Counted from the first letter of the stretch, positions 16,030-24,784 are shown. The stretch is DNA of 32,498 nt from Dehalococcoidia bacterium (GCA_016930155.1 JAFGHL010000123.1:1-32498), one strand, 5' to 3'. Translations and numbers: made by a program. The notes: generated from the sequence alone by a model not told the origin.

Positions 16030-17864
16030 ATGTACGATCAAGGATAACCCTGCTGTTCGTGCTGCTGGCCATCGTCCCGGTAGTGCTCGTCGGTTTTCTG
16101 GCCTACTATACCGGTCGCCAGTCCATCGAGCAGGTTGAAATAAATCATCTGGTGTCCACCAACCTGATGAAGAGCAGCGAGTTGACCAGGTGGATAGAAG
16201 GATATCAACAGAGAATGGAGGAACTGGCGCAGCGCCCATTATTGGTGCAGTACTCCTCAACCATGGTGGACTTCGACCCTGCTGATCCCGTCTATGACCT
16301 GTCTCGCCTGGCTCTGGAGGAGGACCATCTCAAACCGCGTGTCAAGCTCATGGGCGGTTTTACCGAAGTATCGGTGATCAGCCCTGATAAAGGTATTATC
16401 CTGGCCTCCAGCGACGAAATGCAGGAAGGCAAATATTATGCCAACCAGCGTTTCTTCGCGGAAGGGAAAACGCATACCTATACGCAGGGGGTCTTTTACT
16501 CCCTTCCCTTGCAGCAGACCACGATGATGGTCAGCACCCCGATCAATGACAGGAGAGAGCTGCTGGTGGCGGTGCTGTCCGGTCGTCTCGACCTTCGGGA
16601 CCTTTCCACTATCATGTCCGCGCAGAGCGGTCTCAGCCAGAGTGAAAAAACCTATCTGGTAAATAAATCCAATTTCTTCGTTACCGAGCCATATTCCGGG
16701 GAAGGCTATGCTCTCAAGAAAACCGTTCGGACCGAAGGGGTGCAGGCCGGCCTTTCGGGCAAGGACGGGGTCGCTTTTTATAACGATTACCGCAATGTCC
16801 CTGTAATCGGCGCATACAAGTGGCTGCCTGAATACAATATGTGCCTGATCACCGAGGTGGACCAGTCTGAAGCTTACGCCCCGATTAATTCCATGGCAAT
16901 GACAATGCTCTCCATCGTATCGCTGCTGGCTTTGATAGTGGTGGCGGCCGGTTTCTTTTTGGCCCGTACCATTACACAGCCGCTGGCCCGGCTGGTGGCC
17001 GGGGCTGCTGAGATAGGACGCTATGGGCATCTTGACCGCAAGGTTGGCACAGAGGATAAGGATGAGATCGGTGAGCTGTCCAGGGCATTCGACCGTATGG
17101 CCATGGAGTTAAAGATGACCACCGTGTCGATCGATGAACTGGAGTTGCGCATCCATGAACGTACGGCACAGCTTGAAGCGGCTAACCGGGAGCTGGAGGC
17201 CTTTTCCTATTCGGTCTCGCACGACCTGCGTGCCCCTTTGCGCGCCATCGACGGTTACACACGCATCCTGCTGGAAGATTACCGGCCGCTGCTGGATGAT
17301 GAAGGTAAAAGGATTTGTTCCGTTATTTCAGAGGGTGCGCATAAGATGAGCGACCTGATCGATGATCTTCTAACGTTTTCACGCCTGGGCAGGTCTGCGC
17401 TGAATCCGTCCAACATCGATATGGAAGCGATGGCCAGGGCGGTTTTCCAGGAGTTGACCACGGGACAAAGCCTTAAACGCATAGATTTTGAGTTGGATTC
17501 GGCGCCGCCTGCGATGGGTGACCCGGCGTTGTTGAGGCAGGTGTGGGCGAATCTGCTGTCCAATTCCATCAAGTTCTCCCAGAAGAAAAAACGCGCAGTC
17601 ATCAAGGTGCGAGGCGAAAGATCCGAGATTGAGACCGTCTACTCGGTGCAGGATAATGGCGTGGGCTTCGACATGCAGTATGTCAACAAGCTTTTCGGCG
17701 TGTTTCAGCGGTTGCACAGCGTCAAAGATTTTGAAGGAAACGGCGTGGGGCTGGCCCTGGTCCAGCGGGTGATCCATCGTCATGGCGGCCGTGTCTGGGC
17801 AGAAGGTGAGACAGGCAAGGGCGCGACTTTTTATTTTACACTTCCCAACCAGGGGGTGATATGA
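16026..17864 (+). CDS. Cache-HAMP sensor histidine kinase
   Basis: This 612-residue inner-membrane kinase starts at GTG 16026, overlapping the upstream stop (GTGA). Helix 1 is about residues 9-29 and helix 2 about 292-313. Between them is a long extracytoplasmic Cache-type sensor. HAMP (~313-365) and a coiled coil follow, then HisKA with His399 in YSVSHDLRAPLRAIDGY. The ATPase domain has Asn513 (NLLSNSIKFS), DNGVGFD (543-549) and GNGVGLAL (571-578). The kinase core resembles the bacteriophytochrome/Rcp1 kinase group. Its output is probably phosphorylation of the next gene's product, whose start overlaps this stop. Its input is probably the solute-binding protein upstream. Confidence 0.93.
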   Translation: MNVRSRITLLFVLLAIVPVVLVGFLAYYTGRQSIEQVEINHLVSTNLMKSSELTRWIEGYQQRMEELAQRPLLVQYSSTMVDFDPADPVYDLSRLALEEDHLKPRVKLMGGFTEVSVISPDKGIILASSDEMQEGKYYANQRFFAEGKTHTYTQGVFYSLPLQQTTMMVSTPINDRRELLVAVLSGRLDLRDLSTIMSAQSGLSQSEKTYLVNKSNFFVTEPYSGEGYALKKTVRTEGVQAGLSGKDGVAFYNDYRNVPVIGAYKWLPEYNMCLITEVDQSEAYAPINSMAMTMLSIVSLLALIVVAAGFFLARTITQPLARLVAGAAEIGRYGHLDRKVGTEDKDEIGELSRAFDRMAMELKMTTVSIDELELRIHERTAQLEAANRELEAFSYSVSHDLRAPLRAIDGYTRILLEDYRPLLDDEGKRICSVISEGAHKMSDLIDDLLTFSRLGRSALNPSNIDMEAMARAVFQELTTGQSLKRIDFELDSAPPAMGDPALLRQVWANLLSNSIKFSQKKKRAVIKVRGERSEIETVYSVQDNGVGFDMQYVNKLFGVFQRLHSVKDFEGNGVGLALVQRVIHRHGGRVWAEGETGKGATFYFTLPNQGVI

Positions 17865-18307
17865 TGAACGATATGCATGCCGTAGACGTTTTACTGGTCG
17901 AGGACAACCAGCAGGATGCGGAACTGACTATTAGGTCGCTCAAGAAGCACAAGCTGGCCAATAATATCTCCGTGGTCGAGGACGGGGCGGAGGCGCTTGA
18001 TTTTATCTTCTGCCGGGGCAAATATAGCGAGCGGGACATCAAGCACCCGCCCAAGGTAATTTTTTTAGATTTGAAGTTGCCTCTGGTCAGCGGGCTGGAA
18101 GTATTGCGCGAAATTAAACAGGATGCCCTGACCAAAGCAGTCCCGGTAGTGGTGGTGACCTCTTCACGCGAGGATCCGGACGTCAAGGCCGCCTATGAAC
18201 TGGGCGCCAACAGCTACGTGGTGAAGCCGGTTGACTTCGAAGCATTCACCGAAGCCATCGGCAGCCTCGGCCTTTACTGGCTGCTGATCAACCTGCCGCC
18301 GAAGTGA
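17861..18307 (+). CDS. Single-domain response regulator (Rcp1-like)
   Basis: The 148-residue receiver domain has no output domain. The acidic pocket (VEDN at 13-16), phospho-acceptor Asp70 (IFLDLKLP), Thr100 (VVTSS) and Lys122 (VVKPVD) are all present. The extended insertion before beta-3 is typical of Rcp1-type regulators that pair with phytochrome-type kinases. ATG 17861 overlaps the kinase stop (ATGA) and has an AGGGGGTG ribosome site. It probably relays phosphate or acts by binding a partner, perhaps the following HD-GYP protein. Confidence 0.93.
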   Translation: MMNDMHAVDVLLVEDNQQDAELTIRSLKKHKLANNISVVEDGAEALDFIFCRGKYSERDIKHPPKVIFLDLKLPLVSGLEVLREIKQDALTKAVPVVVVTSSREDPDVKAAYELGANSYVVKPVDFEAFTEAIGSLGLYWLLINLPPK

Positions 18308-18350
18308 CTTTTTACAGGTAAAAATGTAAATTTGATAAGCAGGCATAGCC

Positions 18351-19361
18351 ATGACCGATATAATCAAGATACTGATAGTAGAAGATGTACCGACTGACGC
18401 TGAGTTGTGTCAAAGGGAAATACGCAAAGTACTGAAATCCTGCCGTTTTGAGGTAACGGACAACCATAAGGCATACCTGGCAGCGATCCAAGAATTCCAG
18501 CCGGATCTGATACTCAGCGATTACAGCTTACCCGACTTCGATGGTATGACCGCGTTAAAACTGGCGCTGGAGCATTCGCCCGAAACGCCCTTTATCATAG
18601 TTACAGGGTCGGTCAGTGAGGACGTGGCAGCCGAGAGCATGAAAGCCGGCGCATGGGATTACATTATTAAAGAACATATCAAGCGCCTGGGGCCGGCGGT
18701 CGTCAATGCGCTGGAAAAGAAGCAGACATTGATCACCAAACGCAACGCGGAGAAGGAGCGGGAGGCTGCTTACCTGGCACTGGACAAAGCCCTGAACGGT
18801 TCCATCAACGCCATGTCAAAAATAGTTGAAATGCGCGACCCCTATACTTCAGGGCACCAGACGAGAGTCGCCGCTTTATCGGTGGCTATCGCCAGGGAAT
18901 TGAAGCTTCCCGAAGAGAATATCAGGTATTTATATATCGCAGCGCTTATCCACGATATCGGTAAAATGTACATACCGTCGGATATCCTGAGCAAACCCGG
19001 CAAGCTGCGTGATATCGAATGGGAACTGGTAAAGATCCACGCGCAGGGGAGCTACGATATCTTAAAAAATATAGAATTTCCCTGGCCGGTGGACAAGATA
19101 GCCTGGCAGCATCATGAAAGACTGGATGGTTCCGGATATCCACAGGGACTTAGTGGCGATGATATCTTAATGGAAGCAAAGATACTGGCTGTGGCCGATG
19201 TGGTTGAGGCTATGTCGTCACACAGGCCGTACCGGGCGGCGTTGGGTATTGAGAAGGCATTGGAAGAGGTGTCACAGAACAAGGGAATTCTGTATGATCC
19301 CGCCGTCGTTGATGCTTGTTTAAAGCTGTTTAAAGAAAACAGGTTCAATTTTGAACATTGA
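18351..19361 (+). CDS. Response regulator with HD-GYP domain (c-di-GMP phosphodiesterase)
   Basis: This 336-residue protein has a receiver domain (1-120) with Asp57 (LILSDYSLPDFDG) and Lys107, a coiled linker (~118-148), then an HD-GYP domain (~150-330). Metal and catalytic motifs are intact: HD at 201-202 (IHDIGKM), HH at 254-255 and the signature GSGYPQG with GYP at 262-264. Enzymes of this type hydrolyse cyclic di-GMP to pGpG or GMP. It follows the single-domain regulator by 43 nt and ends the sensory operon, so phosphorylation probably sets c-di-GMP level. No cyclase (GGDEF) is in the window. Confidence 0.93.
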   Translation: MTDIIKILIVEDVPTDAELCQREIRKVLKSCRFEVTDNHKAYLAAIQEFQPDLILSDYSLPDFDGMTALKLALEHSPETPFIIVTGSVSEDVAAESMKAGAWDYIIKEHIKRLGPAVVNALEKKQTLITKRNAEKEREAAYLALDKALNGSINAMSKIVEMRDPYTSGHQTRVAALSVAIARELKLPEENIRYLYIAALIHDIGKMYIPSDILSKPGKLRDIEWELVKIHAQGSYDILKNIEFPWPVDKIAWQHHERLDGSGYPQGLSGDDILMEAKILAVADVVEAMSSHRPYRAALGIEKALEEVSQNKGILYDPAVVDACLKLFKENRFNFEH

Positions 19362-19418
19362 TACACCTTGGCGGCAACGCTGACAGTTTGCTGCATCCGC
19401 TGAGCCAGGAGGCCGTAT

Positions 19419-20081
19419 ATGGAGATCATCGAAGCCATAAATTCACGTTACAGCGTGCGCGCTTTCAAGCCCGATCCCGTGCCCAGGCATGTACTGGAGG
19501 AACTGCTGACCGTTTCGCAGCGCTCTCCTTCCTGGGCCAATACGCAGACCTGGGAGTTTACCGTGGTGGGGGGCTCCGTGATGGACGATCTGAGAAAGGC
19601 GCTGGCAGACCGGGCCTTCGCGCAGGATGCGCGTAACGCCGATATACCCTATCCCGAGTGGACTGGGAAGTACAGGGAGAGGCGCAGCCGCAACGGGTAC
19701 AGGCTGTATGAGCACATGGGCATCGCCAGGGAGGATGTGGAGAAACAGCTTGACTGGTTTGTGAGCATGTACCGCTTTTTCGATGCGCCCAACGCCATCT
19801 ATATTTATACGGAGCGTGATATCAGCGACTGGGCCATCATGAACGTCGGGCTAATGGCGCAAACTATAAGTCTGGCCGCCCTGCATTACGGCCTGGGTTC
19901 CATCATGCTGGCCGCGGGCGTCAGCTACCCGGACACGGTCAGGCAGAAGCTGGACATACCCGAATCGAAGCAGATACTTATCTCCATCGCCATCGGCTAT
20001 CCCGATGCGGACGCCAGGGTAAACAAATTCAGGACGGAGAGGGCGCCTTTGAGCGAGCTCTGCTCCTGGCACGGCTTTTAA
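19419..20081 (+). CDS. Nitroreductase family flavoprotein
   Basis: This 220-residue FMN-dependent oxidoreductase has the N-terminal SRYSVRAFKPDPV flavin-phosphate motif, the SPSWANTQTWEFTVV segment and the C-terminal ISIAIGYPDADARVNKF. AGGAGG stands 7 nt before the ATG. Family members reduce nitro groups, quinones, enones or act in dehalogenation or cofactor chemistry; which applies here is unknown. An amidase gene follows 64 nt downstream and may be co-transcribed. Confidence 0.9.
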   Translation: MEIIEAINSRYSVRAFKPDPVPRHVLEELLTVSQRSPSWANTQTWEFTVVGGSVMDDLRKALADRAFAQDARNADIPYPEWTGKYRERRSRNGYRLYEHMGIAREDVEKQLDWFVSMYRFFDAPNAIYIYTERDISDWAIMNVGLMAQTISLAALHYGLGSIMLAAGVSYPDTVRQKLDIPESKQILISIAIGYPDADARVNKFRTERAPLSELCSWHGF

Positions 20082-20145
20082 CCTCTTGCCTGTCAGATAG
20101 AACCGGTATATACTGGCGGCTGATCCACAAATTAAGGAGGTTGAG

Positions 20146-21831
20146 ATGAGCGGGAATAGTAGCTACGACCTGAAATCCGTGAAATTACCCAGGTTGACAG
20201 GTGGAGGATTGTCTTTGATGGCGGGAGCGCTGGAGGTTGGCTTTCTGAGAGGCATTCTCATGCCGTCCATGCTGAAAAGCGGCGGCATAACCGATTTCCG
20301 GGCTTTGTCGCCCGAGGAGTCCCCCACTGTTTTTCCCATCGACTATGCGGATAAGAAGGCGCCGCCGGAAGAGGGTCCGGACCTTAAGGCCCTGAATAAG
20401 ATCGAGGGGAGCGCAGGCACAGTGCTGTTCATGACGGCCAGGGACTATGCGAAAGCCTACCGTGAGGGCAAGGCCAATCCCGAAGATGTGGCAAAAAATG
20501 CGCTGGAAGCCATCAGGAAGGCTGATGAAGGCAGTCTGAAGCTGCGCCCCTTTATCGCCGTCAACGAGGGGGATGTCATGCAGCAGGCGCGGGCATCGGC
20601 TGAGCGCTGGAAGGATAAAAAGCCCCTCAGCGTGCTGGACGGCGTGCCGGTGGCGGTCAAGGACGAGGTGGACATGGTGCCCTATCCCACGACGGTGGGC
20701 ACCAAATTCTTAGGTAATGCGCCGGCAAAACGTGACGCAACTGCGGTCGCACGGCTGCGGGCCGCCGGAGCACTTTTGCTGGGCAAGGCCAATATGCACG
20801 AGATAGGTATCAGTACCGACGGGCTGAACGTCAACTTCGGCTCTACACGCAACCCGTACAATCCCAAGCATGACACGGGCGGCAGCTCCAGCGGCTCGGC
20901 CACTTCAGTTGCGGCCGGGCTTTGCCCGCTGGCGTTAGGCGCCGACGGCGGAGGGTCCATACGTGTGCCGGCTTCGCACTGCGGAGTGGTGGGTCTCAAG
21001 CCGACCTTCGGGCGCGTGAGCGAATACGGCGCAGCCCCGCTCTGCTGGAGCGTTGCGCATCTCGGCCCGATCGCAGCCACGGTGGAGGATACAGCCATCG
21101 GATATGCCTGCATGGCCGGTCCGGATGCCGCAGAGCCCAATTCGCTGCACCAGCCTGCAGTCACACTGGAGCAGTGGAACAAAGGCGACCTCAAGGGAGT
21201 CAGGCTCGGCGTCTACAGGCCGTGGTTCGAGCATGCGTCACCCGAGGTGGTGCGCGCCTGCGACAACCTGCTGGAGAAGCTGGCCGGCTCGGGCGCCCAG
21301 GTCAAACAGATCGTCGTTCCGGGCCTCGATACCATGCGAGTCGCCCATGTCATAACCATTTTAAGCGAGATGGCAGGTTCTATGAACAACTACCCTGACC
21401 ACCGCAAGGACTTCGGCGCGGAGGTACGTCTCAGCCTGAGCCTGGGGCGCAATTTCACGGCCGACGACTATCTGAAGGCGCAGCGCATCCGCACGCGCGT
21501 GATAGCGGCATTCAGGGAAATATACGGCGAGGTTGACGCCATCATAACGCCGTCTTCGGCCATCACTGCGCCGGAGGTGACACCCGAAGCTGCGGAAGGC
21601 GGCTGGTCCGACCTTTCCAGCACGACCGAGGTCATGCGCTACGCCTTCCCCGGCAACCTGGCGGGACTGCCTGCCATAAGCTTCCCGGCGGGCTATGACA
21701 GCATAGGTTTGCCCATCGGGATGCAGGCCATGGGACGCTGGTGGGAAGAGGACCTGCTGCTGCGCATCGCCTTCAATGCCGAGAAGCTGGTGGAGCGCCG
21801 CAAGCCCGTGATGTTCTTCGATTTGCTTTAA
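20146..21831 (+). CDS. Amidase-signature (AS) family amidase
   Basis: This 561-residue protein has the complete AS catalytic triad: Lys172 (VAVKDEVD), Ser247 (TGGSSSGSATS) and nucleophile Ser271 (ADGGGSIRVPAS). The 99-residue Lys-to-Ser spacing equals that of FAAH. It hydrolyses a carboxamide to acid and ammonia. The N-terminal ~90 residues are an extension not part of the core. An AAGGAGG site precedes the ATG. The C-terminus (GLPIGMQAMGRWWEED) is typical of fungal/bacterial amidases of broad specificity. It ends just before the 83-nt repeat at 21841. Confidence 0.93.
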   Translation: MSGNSSYDLKSVKLPRLTGGGLSLMAGALEVGFLRGILMPSMLKSGGITDFRALSPEESPTVFPIDYADKKAPPEEGPDLKALNKIEGSAGTVLFMTARDYAKAYREGKANPEDVAKNALEAIRKADEGSLKLRPFIAVNEGDVMQQARASAERWKDKKPLSVLDGVPVAVKDEVDMVPYPTTVGTKFLGNAPAKRDATAVARLRAAGALLLGKANMHEIGISTDGLNVNFGSTRNPYNPKHDTGGSSSGSATSVAAGLCPLALGADGGGSIRVPASHCGVVGLKPTFGRVSEYGAAPLCWSVAHLGPIAATVEDTAIGYACMAGPDAAEPNSLHQPAVTLEQWNKGDLKGVRLGVYRPWFEHASPEVVRACDNLLEKLAGSGAQVKQIVVPGLDTMRVAHVITILSEMAGSMNNYPDHRKDFGAEVRLSLSLGRNFTADDYLKAQRIRTRVIAAFREIYGEVDAIITPSSAITAPEVTPEAAEGGWSDLSSTTEVMRYAFPGNLAGLPAISFPAGYDSIGLPIGMQAMGRWWEEDLLLRIAFNAEKLVERRKPVMFFDLL

Positions 21832-21840
21832 CGTGCACCA

Positions 21841-21923
21841 GTCATTGCAAGGAACGCAGTGACGTAGCAATCTGCTGCGACATCTGACCGCGTCCAGGAT
21901 CGCCACGCTTCGCTCGCAATGAC
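21841..21923. repeat. 83-nt REP-like element with inverted ends
   Basis: GTCATTGC at the left end and GCAATGAC at the right are perfect inverted repeats, and both arms continue with related GAxGxAxxG-rich sequence. It lies exactly in the gap between the convergent amidase and homocysteine-methyltransferase genes, 9 nt after one stop and 3 nt before the other. Half-units recur at 5246-5271 and 26879-26890. Confidence 0.7.
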
Positions 21924-21926
21924 GTA

Positions 21927-22775
21927 TTAAGCCTGTACCGCCCGCGCCATGGCGGCGATATGCTCCGGCGTGGTGCCGCAGCAGCCGCCGATGATACGCG
22001 CGCCGGCTTCGCGCATCTGCAGGGCGCTCAAAGCCATTGTTTCGGGCGAGGCGCGGTACACGGTTTTACCATCCACGAATTCAGGCATGCCGGCGTTTGA
22101 CTTGGCCACCAGCAGTGCGCCGGGCACGGCGGCGTGCATTTTTTGAATGGCTGCCAGCATCTCATCCGGGCCGTTTCCGCAGTTGCCTCCCATGGCTGCC
22201 GCCCCCCATTCGCTCAACGAGGTTGCCGCCGCCTCCGGCTTCACGCCCATCATGGTGCGTCCGTGCGTGTCGAAGGTCATGGTAACGATTATCGGTACAT
22301 CCGGCGACGCCCTGCGCGTGCCCTCTACCGCTGCCTGCACCTCGGACATGTCGGCCATGGTCTCGATCCAGATCACGTCGGCGCCGCCGTCGATGAGGGC
22401 CGCAGCCTGCCGTGTGAAAGCGTCGGCGGCATCAGCAGGGTGCAATTTGCCCAGCGGGGCCAGTAACTCGCCCGTAGGGCCGATATCGCCTGCCACAACC
22501 GGCGCCGGAGTCCCGGGCGCGGCTTTTTTGAGGAAATCATCGATCTCGGCGCGCAATATTTGAGCGCCGGCGCGGTTAAGCTCGTCTTCCCTCCCTTCCA
22601 GGCCGTGTTTGGACAGGCGGAAGCGGGTGCCGTTAAAGGTATTGGTCAGCAGTATGCGGGCGCCGGCCTCAAGGTAGGCGCGGTGCACCTTGCGGACGCG
22701 GTCGGGATGGTCCACGTTCCAGAGCATGGGCGGGTCGCCGGGGTTCAGTCCTGCCTGCTGCAGCATGGTGCCCAT
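21927..22775 (-). CDS. Homocysteine S-methyltransferase family protein (start probably upstream of first ATG)
   Basis: This is a Pfam S-methyl_trans-type TIM barrel. The zinc ligands of BHMT/MetH are present: Cys199 (GGNCGNGPDEM) and Cys265-Cys266 (IIGGCCGTTPEH). Such enzymes transfer a methyl group to homocysteine or act on other thiols or amines. From the first ATG (22775) it has 282 residues, but the conserved first strand (VIVADGAMGTML) begins 5' of that ATG. The frame is open back to 22832 with no ATG, GTG or TTG, and an ATT codon there has AGGGG upstream. The true protein is therefore probably ~301 residues. No corrinoid-binding domain is attached. Confidence 0.85.
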   Translation of the reverse strand: MGTMLQQAGLNPGDPPMLWNVDHPDRVRKVHRAYLEAGARILLTNTFNGTRFRLSKHGLEGREDELNRAGAQILRAEIDDFLKKAAPGTPAPVVAGDIGPTGELLAPLGKLHPADAADAFTRQAAALIDGGADVIWIETMADMSEVQAAVEGTRRASPDVPIIVTMTFDTHGRTMMGVKPEAAATSLSEWGAAAMGGNCGNGPDEMLAAIQKMHAAVPGALLVAKSNAGMPEFVDGKTVYRASPETMALSALQMREAGARIIGGCCGTTPEHIAAMARAVQA

Positions 22776-22856
22776 GGCGCCGTCGGCGACGATGACGCCC
22801 GACCCTTCGATTAAGTTCCGCCAGCGGTTAATATCATTTTACCCCTGTATTAAATG

Positions 22857-23561
22857 TTAAAGCGGGAATTCTTGTGCCGGCTCGTTGGTGTCGCTTTCCT
22901 CGTTGTCTCTTCTCTCGGGGCAATCGGCGGTCGTGAGATCGCACCATGAGCATCCCGTGTGCGAAGGCAGTCTTGACGGCGGGGTGGATGATTCAAGGAT
23001 ATTCAGGAAATAGGTCACATTTTGCTTGAACTTATCATCGATGATGTGGTGCGGGACCTCGGAGCGTCCCGTTTTATAAACGACGCAGCCGTCCAGTTTT
23101 TTACCTCTATACAGACCGGTAGCGTAGGGCAGGAACATCATATACAGGGCCACCTGGATGATATCGCTCTGCCTGGGATTGCCCGTTTTGATATCGTAAA
23201 CCGTACAGTGCCCGGATTGCGGATTCATGGATATCAGATCGGGGGTGCCGGCAACGGACAAACCGGACGGCCTTTTGGCCAGGAACTTGTTCTGTCCCTC
23301 CCTGAATACCGTTTCACCCAGTTTTTCCCGTTCTTTCGCCACCTCGTCGAGGAGGCGGGTATGTTCCGCCGTCCAGACGGCCAGCTGGAAATCGCCGGGC
23401 GCCTTGCTATATTCCGTATGGTGAGCTTTGAACCAGGATGACCAGTGGCAGGTGGTCTCGCCCGCCATCAGTTTGGAGAGCCATGTGACCCATACATAAA
23501 CGCCGTTTCTTGGTCTCGTCATTATTCGGTATCCTGCCGCACAACGACGACATTCTATCAT
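22857..23561 (-). CDS. Cas4/RecB-like PD-(D/E)XK nuclease with probable Fe-S cluster
   Basis: This 234-residue protein shows the nuclease core: Asp108 (AGTPDLIS), the DxK pair Asp123-Lys125 (VYDIKTG) and the RecB-type Gln136-Tyr140 (QVALY). Cys38 and a C-terminal Cys204-x2-Cys207-x6-Cys214 give the one-plus-three cysteine pattern of the 4Fe-4S staple in Cas4 and AddB. The start is uncertain: ATG 23561 or ATG 23522 (MTRPRNGVYVW). No CRISPR repeats or cas genes are in the window, so a role in DNA repair or defence as a solitary nuclease is more likely. Neighbours give no further clue. Confidence 0.72.
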   Translation of the reverse strand: MIECRRCAAGYRIMTRPRNGVYVWVTWLSKLMAGETTCHWSSWFKAHHTEYSKAPGDFQLAVWTAEHTRLLDEVAKEREKLGETVFREGQNKFLAKRPSGLSVAGTPDLISMNPQSGHCTVYDIKTGNPRQSDIIQVALYMMFLPYATGLYRGKKLDGCVVYKTGRSEVPHHIIDDKFKQNVTYFLNILESSTPPSRLPSHTGCSWCDLTTADCPERRDNEESDTNEPAQEFPL

Positions 23562-23599
23562 GATGGTCAGGTGATTTCCTATCCCGCTAAATCTATTTG

Positions 23600-24229
23600 T
23601 CAGCCGATGGCGGATGTTGCCAGGCGGAAAATGGCGATCCAGAGCAGATGGAGCGGGATCATCACGACGATGGAGGCGCAGAAGATCAGCACCCTGTATA
23701 GCGTTCGTAAGCGCAGTTTATACACCAGCAGCAGAGTGAGCAGGAAGATCAGGGCCATGCCTGCGTAGCCCCACAGAGCCACAGCGGGTGTGCTCCCCCA
23801 CATGGTCAGTGCCGGCTTGAACTTCCACAGCACCATGGGATAGATGCTTGCGAAAGCCTCATTGAGGCAGGCGTAGGACGCCATGAAGGCCATGGCCAGC
23901 AGTATGACCCATTCCCTGCGTTTGCCTCCGATGAGATCGCCTCCGACGATGACCTCGGAGAAGGTCAAAGCCAGGTAGATAGTGTACGACCAGAATATCA
24001 TGAGGATGAGAGGGGCTGCGCCTATCCAGAGGTGGAAGGTGGCCGGATTGTAGGAGTAAAGGTTGAGGGCGGCAACCTGCGCGACCACGTTCTCGCGGAC
24101 CAGTCCCAGCAAAGCCCCGCCCGGGAAGAACATCCAGGTGAAGGCAGCGCCGCGCGTGCTTGCGCTGTGCCAGATCAAAAGCCCGGTGAGGGCCAGCGCG
24201 ATCAGCTCCAGGGCCAGGAAGGTGTCCAT
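23600..24229 (-). CDS. Multi-pass membrane protein of unknown function
   Basis: This 209-residue protein has about six hydrophobic helices and conserved-looking polar positions (ENVVAQVAALNLYSYNP; GGDLIGGKRREW between helices). The layout is faintly like carotenoid-biosynthesis membrane proteins of the CruF type, but I cannot support that call. It starts immediately after the stop of the small membrane protein gene at 24230-24433, with no gap, so the two are translated together and may form a complex. Confidence 0.65.
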   Translation of the reverse strand: MDTFLALELIALALTGLLIWHSASTRGAAFTWMFFPGGALLGLVRENVVAQVAALNLYSYNPATFHLWIGAAPLILMIFWSYTIYLALTFSEVIVGGDLIGGKRREWVILLAMAFMASYACLNEAFASIYPMVLWKFKPALTMWGSTPAVALWGYAGMALIFLLTLLLVYKLRLRTLYRVLIFCASIVVMIPLHLLWIAIFRLATSAIG

Positions 24230-24433
24230 TTACTTTTGCCCTGCCTGATCTTTCGATATCAGTTTTACGACGATGTATGCGATGATGAAGAGCCCTGTGG
24301 GGATGATGGAGGTGAGCAGGTCCAACCTGTCGCGAATGATCTCGATACCGGCGTAGATCACCCAGAAAACGAGCAGGACGATGAAGGGTATCTCACGGAC
24401 GAAGAAGTTCGGCCTTTTATCGCGGCTGTTCAT
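24230..24433 (-). CDS. Small two-helix membrane protein
   Basis: The 67 residues have a polar N-terminus, then two hydrophobic helices (about 13-31 and 38-57) and a Lys-rich end. The stop codon touches the ATG of the next membrane protein, a mark of translational coupling. Unrecognised family. Confidence 0.6.
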   Translation of the reverse strand: MNSRDKRPNFFVREIPFIVLLVFWVIYAGIEIIRDRLDLLTSIIPTGLFIIAYIVVKLISKDQAGQK

Positions 24434-24484
24434 AGGATATCGGGCACAGTCTATTAGCTGTGAACGTCGCTGTCAATCAAGGTT

Positions 24485-24694
24485 TTAGTCGGTGCCGATC
24501 ATGACGCTGCTGGCCTTGATAATAGCGTAGACCTTCTTGTTTTTAGCCAGCTTCAAGTTTTTGCTGGATGTCTTTGTGATGATGGCGACTATCTCATCCC
24601 CACCCGAAAGCACCATGGTGACCTCGTCGTTAACCGTTCCCGGCTTGATTGACTTGACCTTGCCTTTGAGCACATTGCGGGCGCTGATTTTCAT
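24485..24694 (-). CDS. Molybdenum-pterin-binding (Mop/TOBE domain) protein
   Basis: This 69-residue protein is a single Mop domain: the ARNVLKGKVKSIKPGTVNDEVTM opening and the end (KVYAIIKASSVMIG) are diagnostic. Such molbindins assemble as oligomers and bind molybdate or tungstate in the cytoplasm, buffering oxyanion for molybdopterin enzymes or acting with ModE/ModC. An AAGGAGG ribosome site precedes the ATG. No mod transport genes are nearby. Confidence 0.9.
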   Translation of the reverse strand: MKISARNVLKGKVKSIKPGTVNDEVTMVLSGGDEIVAIITKTSSKNLKLAKNKKVYAIIKASSVMIGTD

Positions 24695-24784
24695 GCTGCA
24701 CCTCCTTAATTAAACGCCATGTCATTGCCACCATTTCTCTTAAATACATTGTAACAGCACAAGGGATTTCTGTTTCTAAGGCTT

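Noticed and set aside
22857-23561. Calling this gene cas4 and searching for a CRISPR array
   Set aside because: No spaced direct repeats or other cas genes are found in the window; only the nuclease fold and Fe-S pattern are shared.
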